From Sphingomonas sp. PP-F2F-A104-K0414 (lineage in GTDB: Bacteria; Pseudomonadota; Alphaproteobacteria; Sphingomonadales; Sphingomonadaceae), in contig NZ_SLYD01000001.1 of NCBI RefSeq assembly GCF_004340945.1, forward strand, positions 558,001 through 622,000: a stretch of 64,000 bases of DNA, in the 5' to 3' direction. Position 1 is the stretch's first letter; each line of letters starts with the position of its first letter. The translations under genes and the position numbers were made by a program. Shown piece by piece: positions 44,539 to 55,361 of the stretch. Below the pieces are notes generated by a model that was not told the DNA's origin, ran no database searches, and saw nothing but the letters and a program-made list of their open reading frames with translations.

Positions 44539-45537
44539 ATGGACGAATTCAGGCGCAGCATTTGCAGCATGCACAGGTGGCTAGCCCCTCTACTGCTAGC
44601 CATCGCCGCCCAGGCCAGCGCCCAGGACGCAGCGTTCCCGCGCACGAATGCTGCACCCTCGCCAAGTGCAGCATCCGCAACAGAGCCCGACCCCGCTACG
44701 CTCCTGTTCGGTGACGACCAGACCCGCATGACGGTGCCCGTAACGATCGCCGGTGCCGGCCCCTTCCGCTTCATCGTCGATACCGGCGCGCAGCGTACCG
44801 TCATCGCCCGCGAACTCGCCGCCACGCTCGGCCTTGCCCCAGGCCGGACCGTCCGCGTCACCGGCATGACCGGTTCGGACAGCATCGGCACGGTCATCAT
44901 CCCCTCACTCAAAGTCAGCGTGATCGGCAGCGCCGCGATCGAGGCCCCTGCGATCAGCGCGATTAACCTCGGCGCGCGCGGGTTGCTCGGGATCGACACG
45001 TTGCAGGATCATGCGGTGGGGATCGACTTCGACACGAAGACGATGACCGTCACCCCCTCGCGCAAACGCCAGAATCGCGAACGCGCCGCCCCCGACGAGA
45101 TCGTCATCCGGGCGCGGAGCCTGTTCGGCCAACTCGTCGTCACCGACGCCTATTGCAACGGCATCCGTATTCGCGTGATTCTCGACACCGGCACCTCGGT
45201 CAGCATGGCCAATGCCGCGCTCCGCCGGAAGGTGACGCGCAAGGGCCTCGGCAGTGCGGGCGCGTCGCAGCCCGTGTCGCTGACCGGCGTCACCGGCGAA
45301 ACCGTGGTCGCGGACTACACCACGATCGACCGCGTTTCGATCGGCAGCCTGACCCTCGGCGACCTGCCCGTCGCCTTCACCGCGATCGATGCGCCGCCGT
45401 TCCGCCAGTTCGGCTTGTCGGAGCGCCCGGCGATGCTGCTCGGGATGGACGTGCTGCAACTGTTCCGCCGCGTCGACATCGACTTTGCCAACCGCGAGGT
45501 GCGGCTCACTTTGCCGCGCGGAACACGCCGACGGTGA
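44539..45537 (+). CDS. Exported tandem retropepsin-like aspartyl protease
   Basis: 332 residues from ATG 44539; ATG 44569 would start directly at the signal peptide MHRWLAPLLLAIAAQASA. Two aspartic protease half-units: IVDTGAQRTVI (80-90) closing with LLGIDTLQ, and ILDTGTSVSMAN (215-226) closing with LLGMDVLQ. Each half has one catalytic Asp, so a single chain could form a pseudo-dimer active site like pepsin. No prosegment is obvious. A likely periplasmic enzyme of unknown substrate, followed 74 bp later by an M20 peptidase. Confidence 0.85.
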   Translation: MDEFRRSICSMHRWLAPLLLAIAAQASAQDAAFPRTNAAPSPSAASATEPDPATLLFGDDQTRMTVPVTIAGAGPFRFIVDTGAQRTVIARELAATLGLAPGRTVRVTGMTGSDSIGTVIIPSLKVSVIGSAAIEAPAISAINLGARGLLGIDTLQDHAVGIDFDTKTMTVTPSRKRQNRERAAPDEIVIRARSLFGQLVVTDAYCNGIRIRVILDTGTSVSMANAALRRKVTRKGLGSAGASQPVSLTGVTGETVVADYTTIDRVSIGSLTLGDLPVAFTAIDAPPFRQFGLSERPAMLLGMDVLQLFRRVDIDFANREVRLTLPRGTRRR

Positions 45538-45611
45538 GCGCCGCGGCGTCGAGGTTGCGTCGGCGCCTGTTCGCTGCAACTCTCTGTGCCGGAACGAACA
45601 AGGGGACGACG

Positions 45612-47009
45612 ATGCGCGCAACTGGCTGGCTACTCACGGCGGCGATTTTGACCACGCCTGTTACTGCACAGGCGCAATCGCGGCCCGACCAGAAGGCGTT
45701 TCTTGGGCTCTACAAGGAGCTGGTCGAGACCAACACGACCATATCCTCTGGCAGTTGCACGCAGGCCGCGGCACAGATCGGCGCGCGTCTGAAGACCGCG
45801 GGCTATGCGGACGCCGACATCACCTATTTCTCGGTGCCCGAGCATCCCAAGGACGGCGGGCTGGTCGCGGTGCTGAAGGGGTCGGACGCGGCGCTCAAGC
45901 CGATGCTGCTGCTCGCGCATCTCGACGTGGTCGAGGCCAAGCGCGAGGATTGGGTGCGCGATCCGTTCAAGCTGATCGAGGAAGGCGGCTATTATTACGC
46001 GCGCGGCACCGTCGACGACAAGGCGCAGGCGGCGATCTGGTCCGACGCGATGATCCGCTTCAAGACGAGCGGCTACAAGCCGAAGCGGACGATCAAGCTG
46101 GCGCTCACCTGCGGCGAGGAGACGACGTTCGCGTGGAACGGCGCGCAGTATCTGGCGAAGTCGAAACCCGACCTGATCGCGGCCGAGTTCGCGCTGAACG
46201 AGGGCGGCGGTGGGCGGCTCGACGACAACGGCAAGCGCCAGCTGCTGGCGATCCAGGTCGGCGAGAAGGCGGCGCAGAACTACACGTTCCTCGCCACCAA
46301 CCCGGGCGGGCACAGCTCGCAGCCGATTCCCGAGAACGCGATCTACGAACTCGCCGATGCGGTGAAGGCAGTCCAGGGCTACGAGTTCCCGGTGAAGTTC
46401 ACCGACACCACCAAGGCGTTCTTCGCGGCGAGTGCGAAGGCGATGCCGGGCGAGATGGGGGATGCGATCACGAAGCTGCTCGCGAACCCCGAGGACAAGG
46501 CGGCGGATGCGATCGTCAGTCGTGACAAGGCGATGCATTCGACGTTGCGCACGACCTGCGTGGCGACGTTGCTGAACGCGGGTCATGCGGAGAACGCACT
46601 GCCGCAGCGCGCGACGGCGAACATCAACTGCCGCATCTTTCCGGGCGAGACGGTCGACGGCACGCTCGCCAAGCTGAAGGAACTGGCGGGGGCGAAGGTG
46701 ACGGTGACGGCGAACCAGCCGGTCCGCCCGACCGCGATCCCGCCGACGCTCGACCCGAAGATCATGGGGCCCGTGACCAAGGTCGCGGCGAAGCACTTCC
46801 CCGGCCTGCCGATTCTCCCACTGATGTCGACCGGGGCGACGGACGGCATTTTCTTCGAGGCGATCGGCATCCCGGTCTACGGCGCACCGGGCGTCTTCAT
46901 CGACAAGGACATGGGCGGCATCCACGGCCTCAACGAACGAATTCGTGTGAATTCCCTGTATGACGGCCGAGACTACCTCTTCGACCTCGTGAAGGCCTTC
47001 GCGGGGTAA
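45612..47009 (+). CDS. M20 family metallopeptidase, exported
   Basis: 465 residues from ATG 45612 (AAGGGGACGACG upstream). Signal peptide ends at TAQAQ (about residue 22). M20 zinc site residues are seen in LLLAHLDVVEAKREDWVRDP, YYARGTVDDKAQ, TCGEETTFAWNG and MSTGATDGIFF, and the lid/dimer domain GGHSSQPIPENAIYELA. M20 enzymes release N-terminal residues or hydrolyse amides; the substrate is unknown. It lies 74 bp after the aspartyl protease, so the two may form a small peptide-degradation unit. Confidence 0.93.
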   Translation: MRATGWLLTAAILTTPVTAQAQSRPDQKAFLGLYKELVETNTTISSGSCTQAAAQIGARLKTAGYADADITYFSVPEHPKDGGLVAVLKGSDAALKPMLLLAHLDVVEAKREDWVRDPFKLIEEGGYYYARGTVDDKAQAAIWSDAMIRFKTSGYKPKRTIKLALTCGEETTFAWNGAQYLAKSKPDLIAAEFALNEGGGGRLDDNGKRQLLAIQVGEKAAQNYTFLATNPGGHSSQPIPENAIYELADAVKAVQGYEFPVKFTDTTKAFFAASAKAMPGEMGDAITKLLANPEDKAADAIVSRDKAMHSTLRTTCVATLLNAGHAENALPQRATANINCRIFPGETVDGTLAKLKELAGAKVTVTANQPVRPTAIPPTLDPKIMGPVTKVAAKHFPGLPILPLMSTGATDGIFFEAIGIPVYGAPGVFIDKDMGGIHGLNERIRVNSLYDGRDYLFDLVKAFAG

Positions 47010-47018
47010 CGACGTATT

Positions 47019-47167
47019 CCCTCGCCCCTCCGGGGAGAGGGAGGGAGGAGCTTTAGGCGACTGAAGGGAGAGTGGTAGTTGGGATCCACGTCCCGAGCCT
47101 CACTCCCCTCTCCCTTCCCACGGCAAGTGCCGCGGGCCCCTTCCCTCTCCCCGGCGGGGCGAGGGAG
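47019..47167. repeat. Inverted-repeat module, CCCTCGCCC/CTCCCC type (family I)
   Basis: TCCCTCGCCCCTCCGGGGAG (from 47019) faces CTCCCCGGCGGGGCGAGGGA (47147-47166) in the convergent gap between the M20 peptidase and kup. The right half also has an inner hairpin. The module touches the kup stop codon (47169-47171). Confidence 0.8.
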
Positions 47168-47168
47168 G

Positions 47169-49175
47169 TTAGACGGTGACCTGCTCGCCCAGCTCGAGCA
47201 CCTTGCCGGGCGGGATCTTCAGGAAGTCGGTCGGGTCGCTCGCGTTGCGTTGCAGGAACAGGAAGATCCGGTCCTGCCATGGCGGCATGCCCTTCTCGGC
47301 ATCGGGCTTCAGCGTGTTGCGACCGATGAAGAACGACGTCCGCATCGGGTCGAGCCCGAGCTGCTCGGTCTTGTTCCCGACGCCGAGATCGCGCGGGACG
47401 TCGGGCGATTCCATGAACCCGTAGGTCAGCACGACGATCGAGAAATTGTCGTCGACGCGTTCGACCTTCGCGCGCGCGGACTCCTCGACGAACGGCCGGT
47501 CGGCGGTGCGGATGCTGACGATCAGGTTACGCTCGTGGAGCACCTTGTTGTGCTTGAGGTTATGCAGCAGCGCACCGGGCGTCGCATGCGGGTTCGCGGT
47601 CAGGAACACCGCGGTCCCCGACACCCGCTCTGGCGGACGCTTCTCCAGCGCGGCGGCGAGGTCGCTCAGCGGGATGCTCTGGCGCTTCTCGAACGCGCTG
47701 ACGATCTTCTTGCCGCGCACCCAGGTGAAGATAATCAACCCGATCGCGGCGGCGATGACCAGCGGCACCCAGCCGCCCTCGATCACGCGCAGGATATTCG
47801 CGCCGAAGAAAATGAGATCCAGCGTCAGGAACGGCAGGATCGCCGCCAGTGCGAGCGGGCGCGACCAGTTCCAGCGATGGCGGACGACGATGTACGCCAG
47901 CAAGGTGGTGACGACCATCGTGCCGGTCACCGCGATGCCGTACGCGGCGGCCATCGCCGACGACGTCTTGAACTGGATCACCAGCACGAGCACGCCGATC
48001 AGCAACAGCCAGTTGATCGCGGGCAGATAGATCTGGCCGGCGAACACCGCCGAGGTCTGGCGGATGCGCAGGCGCGGGAGGAGGCCGAGCTGGATCGCCT
48101 GCTGCGTCAAACTGAACGCACCGGTGATGACCGCCTGGCTGGCGATCACCGTCGCGAAGCCCGCGAGGATGATCAGCGCCGGGCGCAGCGATTCGGGCGC
48201 CATCAGGAAGAACCAGTCCTGATTGACGAACGGAATGCCCTGTCGTGCCGCATCCTCGAGCTTGGCGAGCGCGAACGCCCCCTGTCCCAGATAGTTGAGC
48301 GCGAGTGCCGGGAACACCAGGAAGAACCAGCCGATGCGGATCGGCAGCTTGCCGAAATGGCCCATGTCGGCGGTCAACGCTTCCGCGCCGGTGACGGTGA
48401 GGAACACCGCGCCAAGCACGAACAGCCCTGTCACGCCGTGCGTCGCGAGGAACGAGATGCCGTAGGTCGGCAGGAAGACGCGGACGATCGAGGGCTCGTC
48501 GGCGATGTGCCAGATGCCGAGCGCACCGATCGCGACGAACCATAGGATACAGACCGGGCCGAACAGCTTCGACACCTGCGCCGTCCCGCGCGCCTGGATC
48601 ATAAACAGCGCGATCAGGATGCCGATCGTCAATGCGCGGACGACGCCTTCGTTGAAGATGTGCGCCGCGCTCGGGATCGTCCTGAGGCCTTCCATCGCCG
48701 ACAGCACGGACAAAGCCGGCGTGATGATCGCATCGCCGTAGAACAGCGACGCGCCCGCCGCGCCGAGCACGATCGCGATCCGCGACCGCATGCCGAGCGC
48801 GCGACGCGCGAGCGCGGCCAGCGCGAGCACGCCGCCCTCGCCCTGGTTGTCGGCGCGCATCAGGAAGATGACGTATTTGACGGTGACGACGAGGAACAGC
48901 GACCAGAGCGCGAGGCTCAGCACGCCGAGGATCTCGGTCGGATCGATGCCGCCGGCGGACGTCTGGCCGAGCGCCTCGCGGAACGCGTAGAGCGGGCTGG
49001 TGCCGATATCGCCGAACACCACGCCGATCGCGCCGACGGTCAGCGCGGCCAGCGCCGGGTGCGGATGCAGATGCGCTGCGGAAAGATCGGAGGGCGCGCA
49101 CGCTTGCGCCGCCGCCTGCTCGGCGGTCGGTTCGGTCACGACGGCAGTTTGGGGTGTTCCGGCTACGGACGTCAT
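47169..49175 (-). CDS. kup: KUP/HAK potassium transporter
   Basis: 668 residues from ATG 49175; the frame continues upstream into pdeM's promoter as a shadow. A 50-residue cytoplasmic N-tail, then GDIGTSPLYAFREALGQ, the signature of the family, and about twelve hydrophobic helices (e.g. ALTADMGHFGKLPIRIGWF, SGTAVFLTANPHATPGALLHN). It takes up K+ with protons. It is divergent from pdeM across 125 bp. Confidence 0.95.
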   Translation of the reverse strand: MTSVAGTPQTAVVTEPTAEQAAAQACAPSDLSAAHLHPHPALAALTVGAIGVVFGDIGTSPLYAFREALGQTSAGGIDPTEILGVLSLALWSLFLVVTVKYVIFLMRADNQGEGGVLALAALARRALGMRSRIAIVLGAAGASLFYGDAIITPALSVLSAMEGLRTIPSAAHIFNEGVVRALTIGILIALFMIQARGTAQVSKLFGPVCILWFVAIGALGIWHIADEPSIVRVFLPTYGISFLATHGVTGLFVLGAVFLTVTGAEALTADMGHFGKLPIRIGWFFLVFPALALNYLGQGAFALAKLEDAARQGIPFVNQDWFFLMAPESLRPALIILAGFATVIASQAVITGAFSLTQQAIQLGLLPRLRIRQTSAVFAGQIYLPAINWLLLIGVLVLVIQFKTSSAMAAAYGIAVTGTMVVTTLLAYIVVRHRWNWSRPLALAAILPFLTLDLIFFGANILRVIEGGWVPLVIAAAIGLIIFTWVRGKKIVSAFEKRQSIPLSDLAAALEKRPPERVSGTAVFLTANPHATPGALLHNLKHNKVLHERNLIVSIRTADRPFVEESARAKVERVDDNFSIVVLTYGFMESPDVPRDLGVGNKTEQLGLDPMRTSFFIGRNTLKPDAEKGMPPWQDRIFLFLQRNASDPTDFLKIPPGKVLELGEQVTV

Positions 49176-49300
49176 GGCGCGAAGAGCGCTCCTCCTGAGG
49201 GGACGGCGCGCTTTACGCCGATTGGAGGCATGCGCAAGCCCCACCCGGTTCGCGACGATGGCGGGTTGATTCGGTGCGACGGGGGCGGCATGGCGGAAGG

Positions 49301-49963
49301 ATGGTTCCCTTTTCGTTCGGCGGACATGCGCTTCTGGCGTTGCCACAAGGCGCACTGTTCTGGCCGGAGCGGCGCGCGTTGCTGGTCGCCGACCTGCATT
49401 TCGAGAAGGCGAGCTGGTTCGCGGGGCGCGGCCAGATGCTGCCGCCCTATGATTCGATCGCGACCTTGGCCGATCTCACCGCGCTGGTTGCGGCAACCGG
49501 CGCGCGCGAGGTCTGGTGCCTGGGCGACAGCTTCCACGATAGTGACGGGTGCGAGCGGCTGCCGCAGCGCGCGCAGGATATGCTGCGAACGCTGACCGAC
49601 GGGACGCGCTGGACGTGGATCACGGGCAATCACGATCCGGCGATCCTCGATCGGTGTGGCGGGGAGGTCGTGGACGAGGTCGTCGTCGACGGACTGATGC
49701 TGCGCCACGAGGCCGACCGGGCGGAGACGCGGCCCGAACTGTCGGGGCATTTCCATCCGAAGCTGCGGTTGCGCGTGCGGGGAAAGTCGGTCGCGCGACG
49801 CTGTTTCGTGACGACCGCGACGAAGCTGATATTGCCCGCGTTCGGGTCGCTGACGGGGGGGCTGGATGTCAACCATCCGGAGATCGTGCGCGCGGTGGGC
49901 GTTGGTGCGGAGGCCATGGTGCCGGTGGCGGACCGGATGCTGCGGTTCCCGGTGGCTGCTTAG
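49301..49963 (+). CDS. pdeM: Ligase-associated DNA damage response endonuclease PdeM
   Basis: 220 residues from ATG 49301; a GTG at 49274 would extend it by nine Arg/Gly-rich residues, and GGAAGG sits directly before 49301, a spacing that favours the longer form slightly. Calcineurin-like metallophosphatase motifs: ADLHFEKASWFAGRG (30-44), WCLGDSFHD, ITGNHDPAIL and LSGHFHPKL. PdeM partners the ligase-associated exonuclease and DEXH helicase; the expected ATP-dependent ligase is not in the window. Confidence 0.9.
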   Translation: MVPFSFGGHALLALPQGALFWPERRALLVADLHFEKASWFAGRGQMLPPYDSIATLADLTALVAATGAREVWCLGDSFHDSDGCERLPQRAQDMLRTLTDGTRWTWITGNHDPAILDRCGGEVVDEVVVDGLMLRHEADRAETRPELSGHFHPKLRLRVRGKSVARRCFVTTATKLILPAFGSLTGGLDVNHPEIVRAVGVGAEAMVPVADRMLRFPVAA

Positions 49964-50033
49964 TCGCCGGCGTTCTTTCCGCGCATTCCCAAGCTCCCTA
50001 CGTTCAGACCCAATCCGCTACCGCGCCCGCGCA

Positions 50034-50118
50034 CGTCACCCTAGCGAAAGCTGGGGTCTCCCGCGTGGCTCGGGACATCCGCCAAACCGGGATATTCCAG
50101 CTTTCGCTGGAATGACGG
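50034..50118. repeat. Family H intergenic inverted-repeat module
   Basis: Arms 50034-50060 and 50092-50118: GTCACCCTAGCGAAAGCTGG and CCAGCTTTCGCTGGAATGACG facing each other, like 36682-36765. It lies in the convergent pdeM/msrA gap. Confidence 0.88.
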
Positions 50119-50151
50119 ACTTGGGGTGGGCGTCTTCTTAAGCCTATCGCC

Positions 50152-50811
50152 TCAGCTCGAAATCGTCGGAAACGCCGCGCGGAAGGCTGTCACCTTCGGC
50201 TTGTCCCACATTACGATGTACGGATGCGTCGGGTTCCGGTCGTAGAAATTCTGGTGATACGCCTCGGCCGGGTAGAACGCGCCCGTCTCCAGCTTCGTCA
50301 CGATCGGCCCGGAGAACGCATGCGTGGCGCCAAGCTGCGCGATGTACGCGCGGGCGACCTGCGCCTGCGCCGGCGACTGCGGGAAGATCGCCGAGCGATA
50401 GCTGGTGCCGCTATCCGGTCCCTGGCGGTTCAAGCTCGTCGGATCATGCGCGATCGAGAAATAGACGCGCAGCAACGTGCCATAGCTCACGACTCGAGGG
50501 TCATACGCGACCTTGATCGCTTCGGCATGCCGAGTCGTTTCGGCCGAGACCTGGTCGTAGGTCGCAGTTGCCTTGGTGCCGCCGGCATAGCCCGTCGTTA
50601 CCGCCTTCACACCCTTCACGTGCTCGAACACCGCCTCCATCGTCCAGAAGCAGCCGCCGGCGAGTACCGCGGTCTGGAGACCGGGGGTCGCGGGAAGGTC
50701 GGTCTTGACGGCGGGAATGACGATCGCGCGGGCGCCCTGTGCGGCACCGGTGGACATGAATGCACCGGCGATACCGACGGCGGCGAGCGTGGCGAGGAGC
50801 GGCTTTTTCAT
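50152..50811 (-). CDS. msrA: Peptide methionine (S)-S-oxide reductase MsrA, exported form
   Basis: 219 residues from ATG 50811; an ATG 50823 adds four residues, and a longer frame continues upstream. A signal peptide (about 1-29) makes it a periplasmic MsrA. The active site GCFWTME (53-59) with Cys54, plus GYAGG and EAIKVAYDP, define the family. It reduces S-methionine sulfoxide; the recycling Cys seen in some MsrA C-termini is not evident. A small membrane peptide gene lies 43 bp upstream on the same strand. Confidence 0.95.
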   Translation of the reverse strand: MKKPLLATLAAVGIAGAFMSTGAAQGARAIVIPAVKTDLPATPGLQTAVLAGGCFWTMEAVFEHVKGVKAVTTGYAGGTKATATYDQVSAETTRHAEAIKVAYDPRVVSYGTLLRVYFSIAHDPTSLNRQGPDSGTSYRSAIFPQSPAQAQVARAYIAQLGATHAFSGPIVTKLETGAFYPAEAYHQNFYDRNPTHPYIVMWDKPKVTAFRAAFPTISS

Positions 50812-50854
50812 GTGTGGATACATGGTGTTGCCGCAAGCCTTCGCCAAGTAGCCG

Positions 50855-50995
50855 TCAGCGCGTGACGCTGTGTTCGAAATGGCTGGCGAAGGTCTGGCGC
50901 GCTTCGGCAGGCTGCATCACGAGCAATCCGAGCGCACCCAAGACGAACCCGCCGCTGAACTGCCAGAAGAAACTCGACTTTATGATGCTGCGCAT
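50855..50995 (-). CDS. 46-residue membrane protein, unknown
   Basis: ATG 50995 to TGA 50857-50855. It starts MRSIIKSSFFWQFSGG, has one hydrophobic helix (about 9-29, FFWQFSGGFVLGALGLLVM), then QPAEARQTFASHFEHSVTR. The positive N-terminus and helix match real small inner-membrane proteins; a weak GGGA lies upstream. No family recognised. It lies just before exported msrA on the same strand. Confidence 0.6.
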   Translation of the reverse strand: MRSIIKSSFFWQFSGGFVLGALGLLVMQPAEARQTFASHFEHSVTR

Positions 50996-51208
50996 GATGC
51001 GATCCCAATGAATTTTGCCGACACCAACCGGATAGGTCGGGATCAGCTACGTACCGGCATGTCGTAGAGATGCCGGCCAACCACAATGTCGTTTTTAGAA
51101 ACTCTCGATTAACGCGCCGTGGCCGATGCGTTCATCGTGCAGCAGGCATCGCCCGACAGGATTGCTGGGCGATGTCGCCGCGTGTCTCGAATGTTGCTCG
51201 AACCTAGA

Positions 51209-51331
51209 ATCCTCCCCCGCAAGGGGGAGGTGGCTGGCTCTTGCCAGACGGAGGGGGAGGACACGAAACAGACGTTGCCGTCTGCCTCCCCCTCCGTCGC
51301 TCCGCGCCACCTCCCCCTGGCGGGGGAGGAT
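51209..51331. repeat. Family J double inverted-repeat module
   Basis: The arm from 51209 (ATCCTCCCCCGCAAGGGGGA with GACGGAGGGGGAGG) faces 51285-51331 (CCTCCCCCTCCGTC ... CCTCCCCCTGGCGGGGGAGG). Each arm holds its own hairpin as well. It lies just 8 bp from the aminotransferase stop codon. Confidence 0.88.
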
Positions 51332-51338
51332 CGAGCTG

Positions 51339-54349
<3,011 letters not shown>

Positions 54350-54429
54350 CGCCGCGACTGTTGCACGGGGCACGGGGCAAACCGCAAGCGGCGATTGCTC
54401 CAACCGGTGCGCTATCCTATTTCAGCGGC

Positions 54430-55107
54430 ATGACAAATCCTCCCCTCCGCGCTGCGCCCCCGCTCCGTGCTGCCATCGTGCCGGTCACGCCGATCCAGCA
54501 GAATTGCACGATCCTCTGGTGCACCGCGACGATGAAGGCGGCGGTGATCGATCCGGGTGGCGACCTGCCGCGGATCATGGCGGCGGTCGAACAGGCCGGG
54601 GTCACGGTCGAGAAGATCCTGCTGACGCATGGGCATATCGACCATGCGGGGGGCGCCAAGCGACTGTCGAACGATCTCGGCGTGCCGATCGAGGGACCGC
54701 ACGAGGCGGATCGCTTCTGGTTGCAGCGGCTCGACCAGGATGGGCCGAAATACGGGATTTCGGGCGTGAATTTCGAGCCGGACCGGTGGCTGGTCGAGGG
54801 CGATACGGTGTCGATCGGGGATCTGGTGCTCGATGTGTACGAGACGCCGGGGCATACCGAGGGCCATGTGATCTTCCACCATGCGCCATCGAAATTCGCG
54901 CAGGTCGGGGATGTGCTGTTCCAGGGGTCGGTCGGGCGATCGGACATGCCTGGGGGGAATCACCAGACGCTGGTGAAGTCCATCGTCGAGAAGCTTTGGC
55001 CGCTGGGGAGCGATACGAGCTTCATTCCGGGGCATGGGCCGGCGAGCACGTTCGCGCATGAGCGGGCGACGAATATGTTCGTGAGCGATCGGGCTTTGGC
55101 GGCGTAG
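54430..55107 (+). CDS. MBL-fold metallo-hydrolase (GloB/YcbL-like)
   Basis: 225 residues from ATG 54430; upstream frame is the pabB antisense. Zinc-binding LLTHGHIDHAGGAKRL (65-80), ETPGHTEGHVIF, GDVLFQGSVGRSDMPGGN and FIPGHGPASTF near the C-terminus. Resembles YcbL-type glyoxalase II-like hydrolases acting on small thioesters; the substrate is unproven. Divergent from pabB (80 bp). Confidence 0.9.
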   Translation: MTNPPLRAAPPLRAAIVPVTPIQQNCTILWCTATMKAAVIDPGGDLPRIMAAVEQAGVTVEKILLTHGHIDHAGGAKRLSNDLGVPIEGPHEADRFWLQRLDQDGPKYGISGVNFEPDRWLVEGDTVSIGDLVLDVYETPGHTEGHVIFHHAPSKFAQVGDVLFQGSVGRSDMPGGNHQTLVKSIVEKLWPLGSDTSFIPGHGPASTFAHERATNMFVSDRALAA

Positions 55108-55128
55108 CTGCTACCCTCCCCCTAAGCT

Positions 55129-55206
55129 GTTCCCCCGCGAAGGCGGGGGTCCAGGATACCACGCGATAGCGCCCGTAACCTTGGGCTCGCGCCTTCGCGG
55201 GAGAAC
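55129..55206. repeat. Family C intergenic inverted-repeat module
   Basis: Arms 55129-55156 (GTTCCCCCGCGAAGGCGGGG) and 55180-55206 (CTTGGGCTCGCGCCTTCGCGG type), spacer of 23 bp. First of two modules in the convergent MBL/M28 gap. Confidence 0.88.
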
Positions 55207-55237
55207 GAGAAGAAGAAGCGCCACCCTCCCAATCACT

Positions 55238-55340
55238 CCACCCCGGCGGAGGCCGGGGCCCAATTGGGGGACGTAGATTGGGTAGGTAGCGCTCCGTTAC
55301 TGAAACCTTTCCAATTGGGCCCCGGCCTTCACCGGGGTGG
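55238..55340. repeat. Family A intergenic inverted-repeat module
   Basis: Arms 55238-55269 and 55311-55340 (right arm with one C-to-A change in the tip), spacer with GCGCTCCGTTACTGAAACCTT. Second module of the gap, 21 bp from the M28 stop codon. Confidence 0.9.
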
Positions 55341-55361
55341 TTGCCAGAGCAGGGTACGGGC

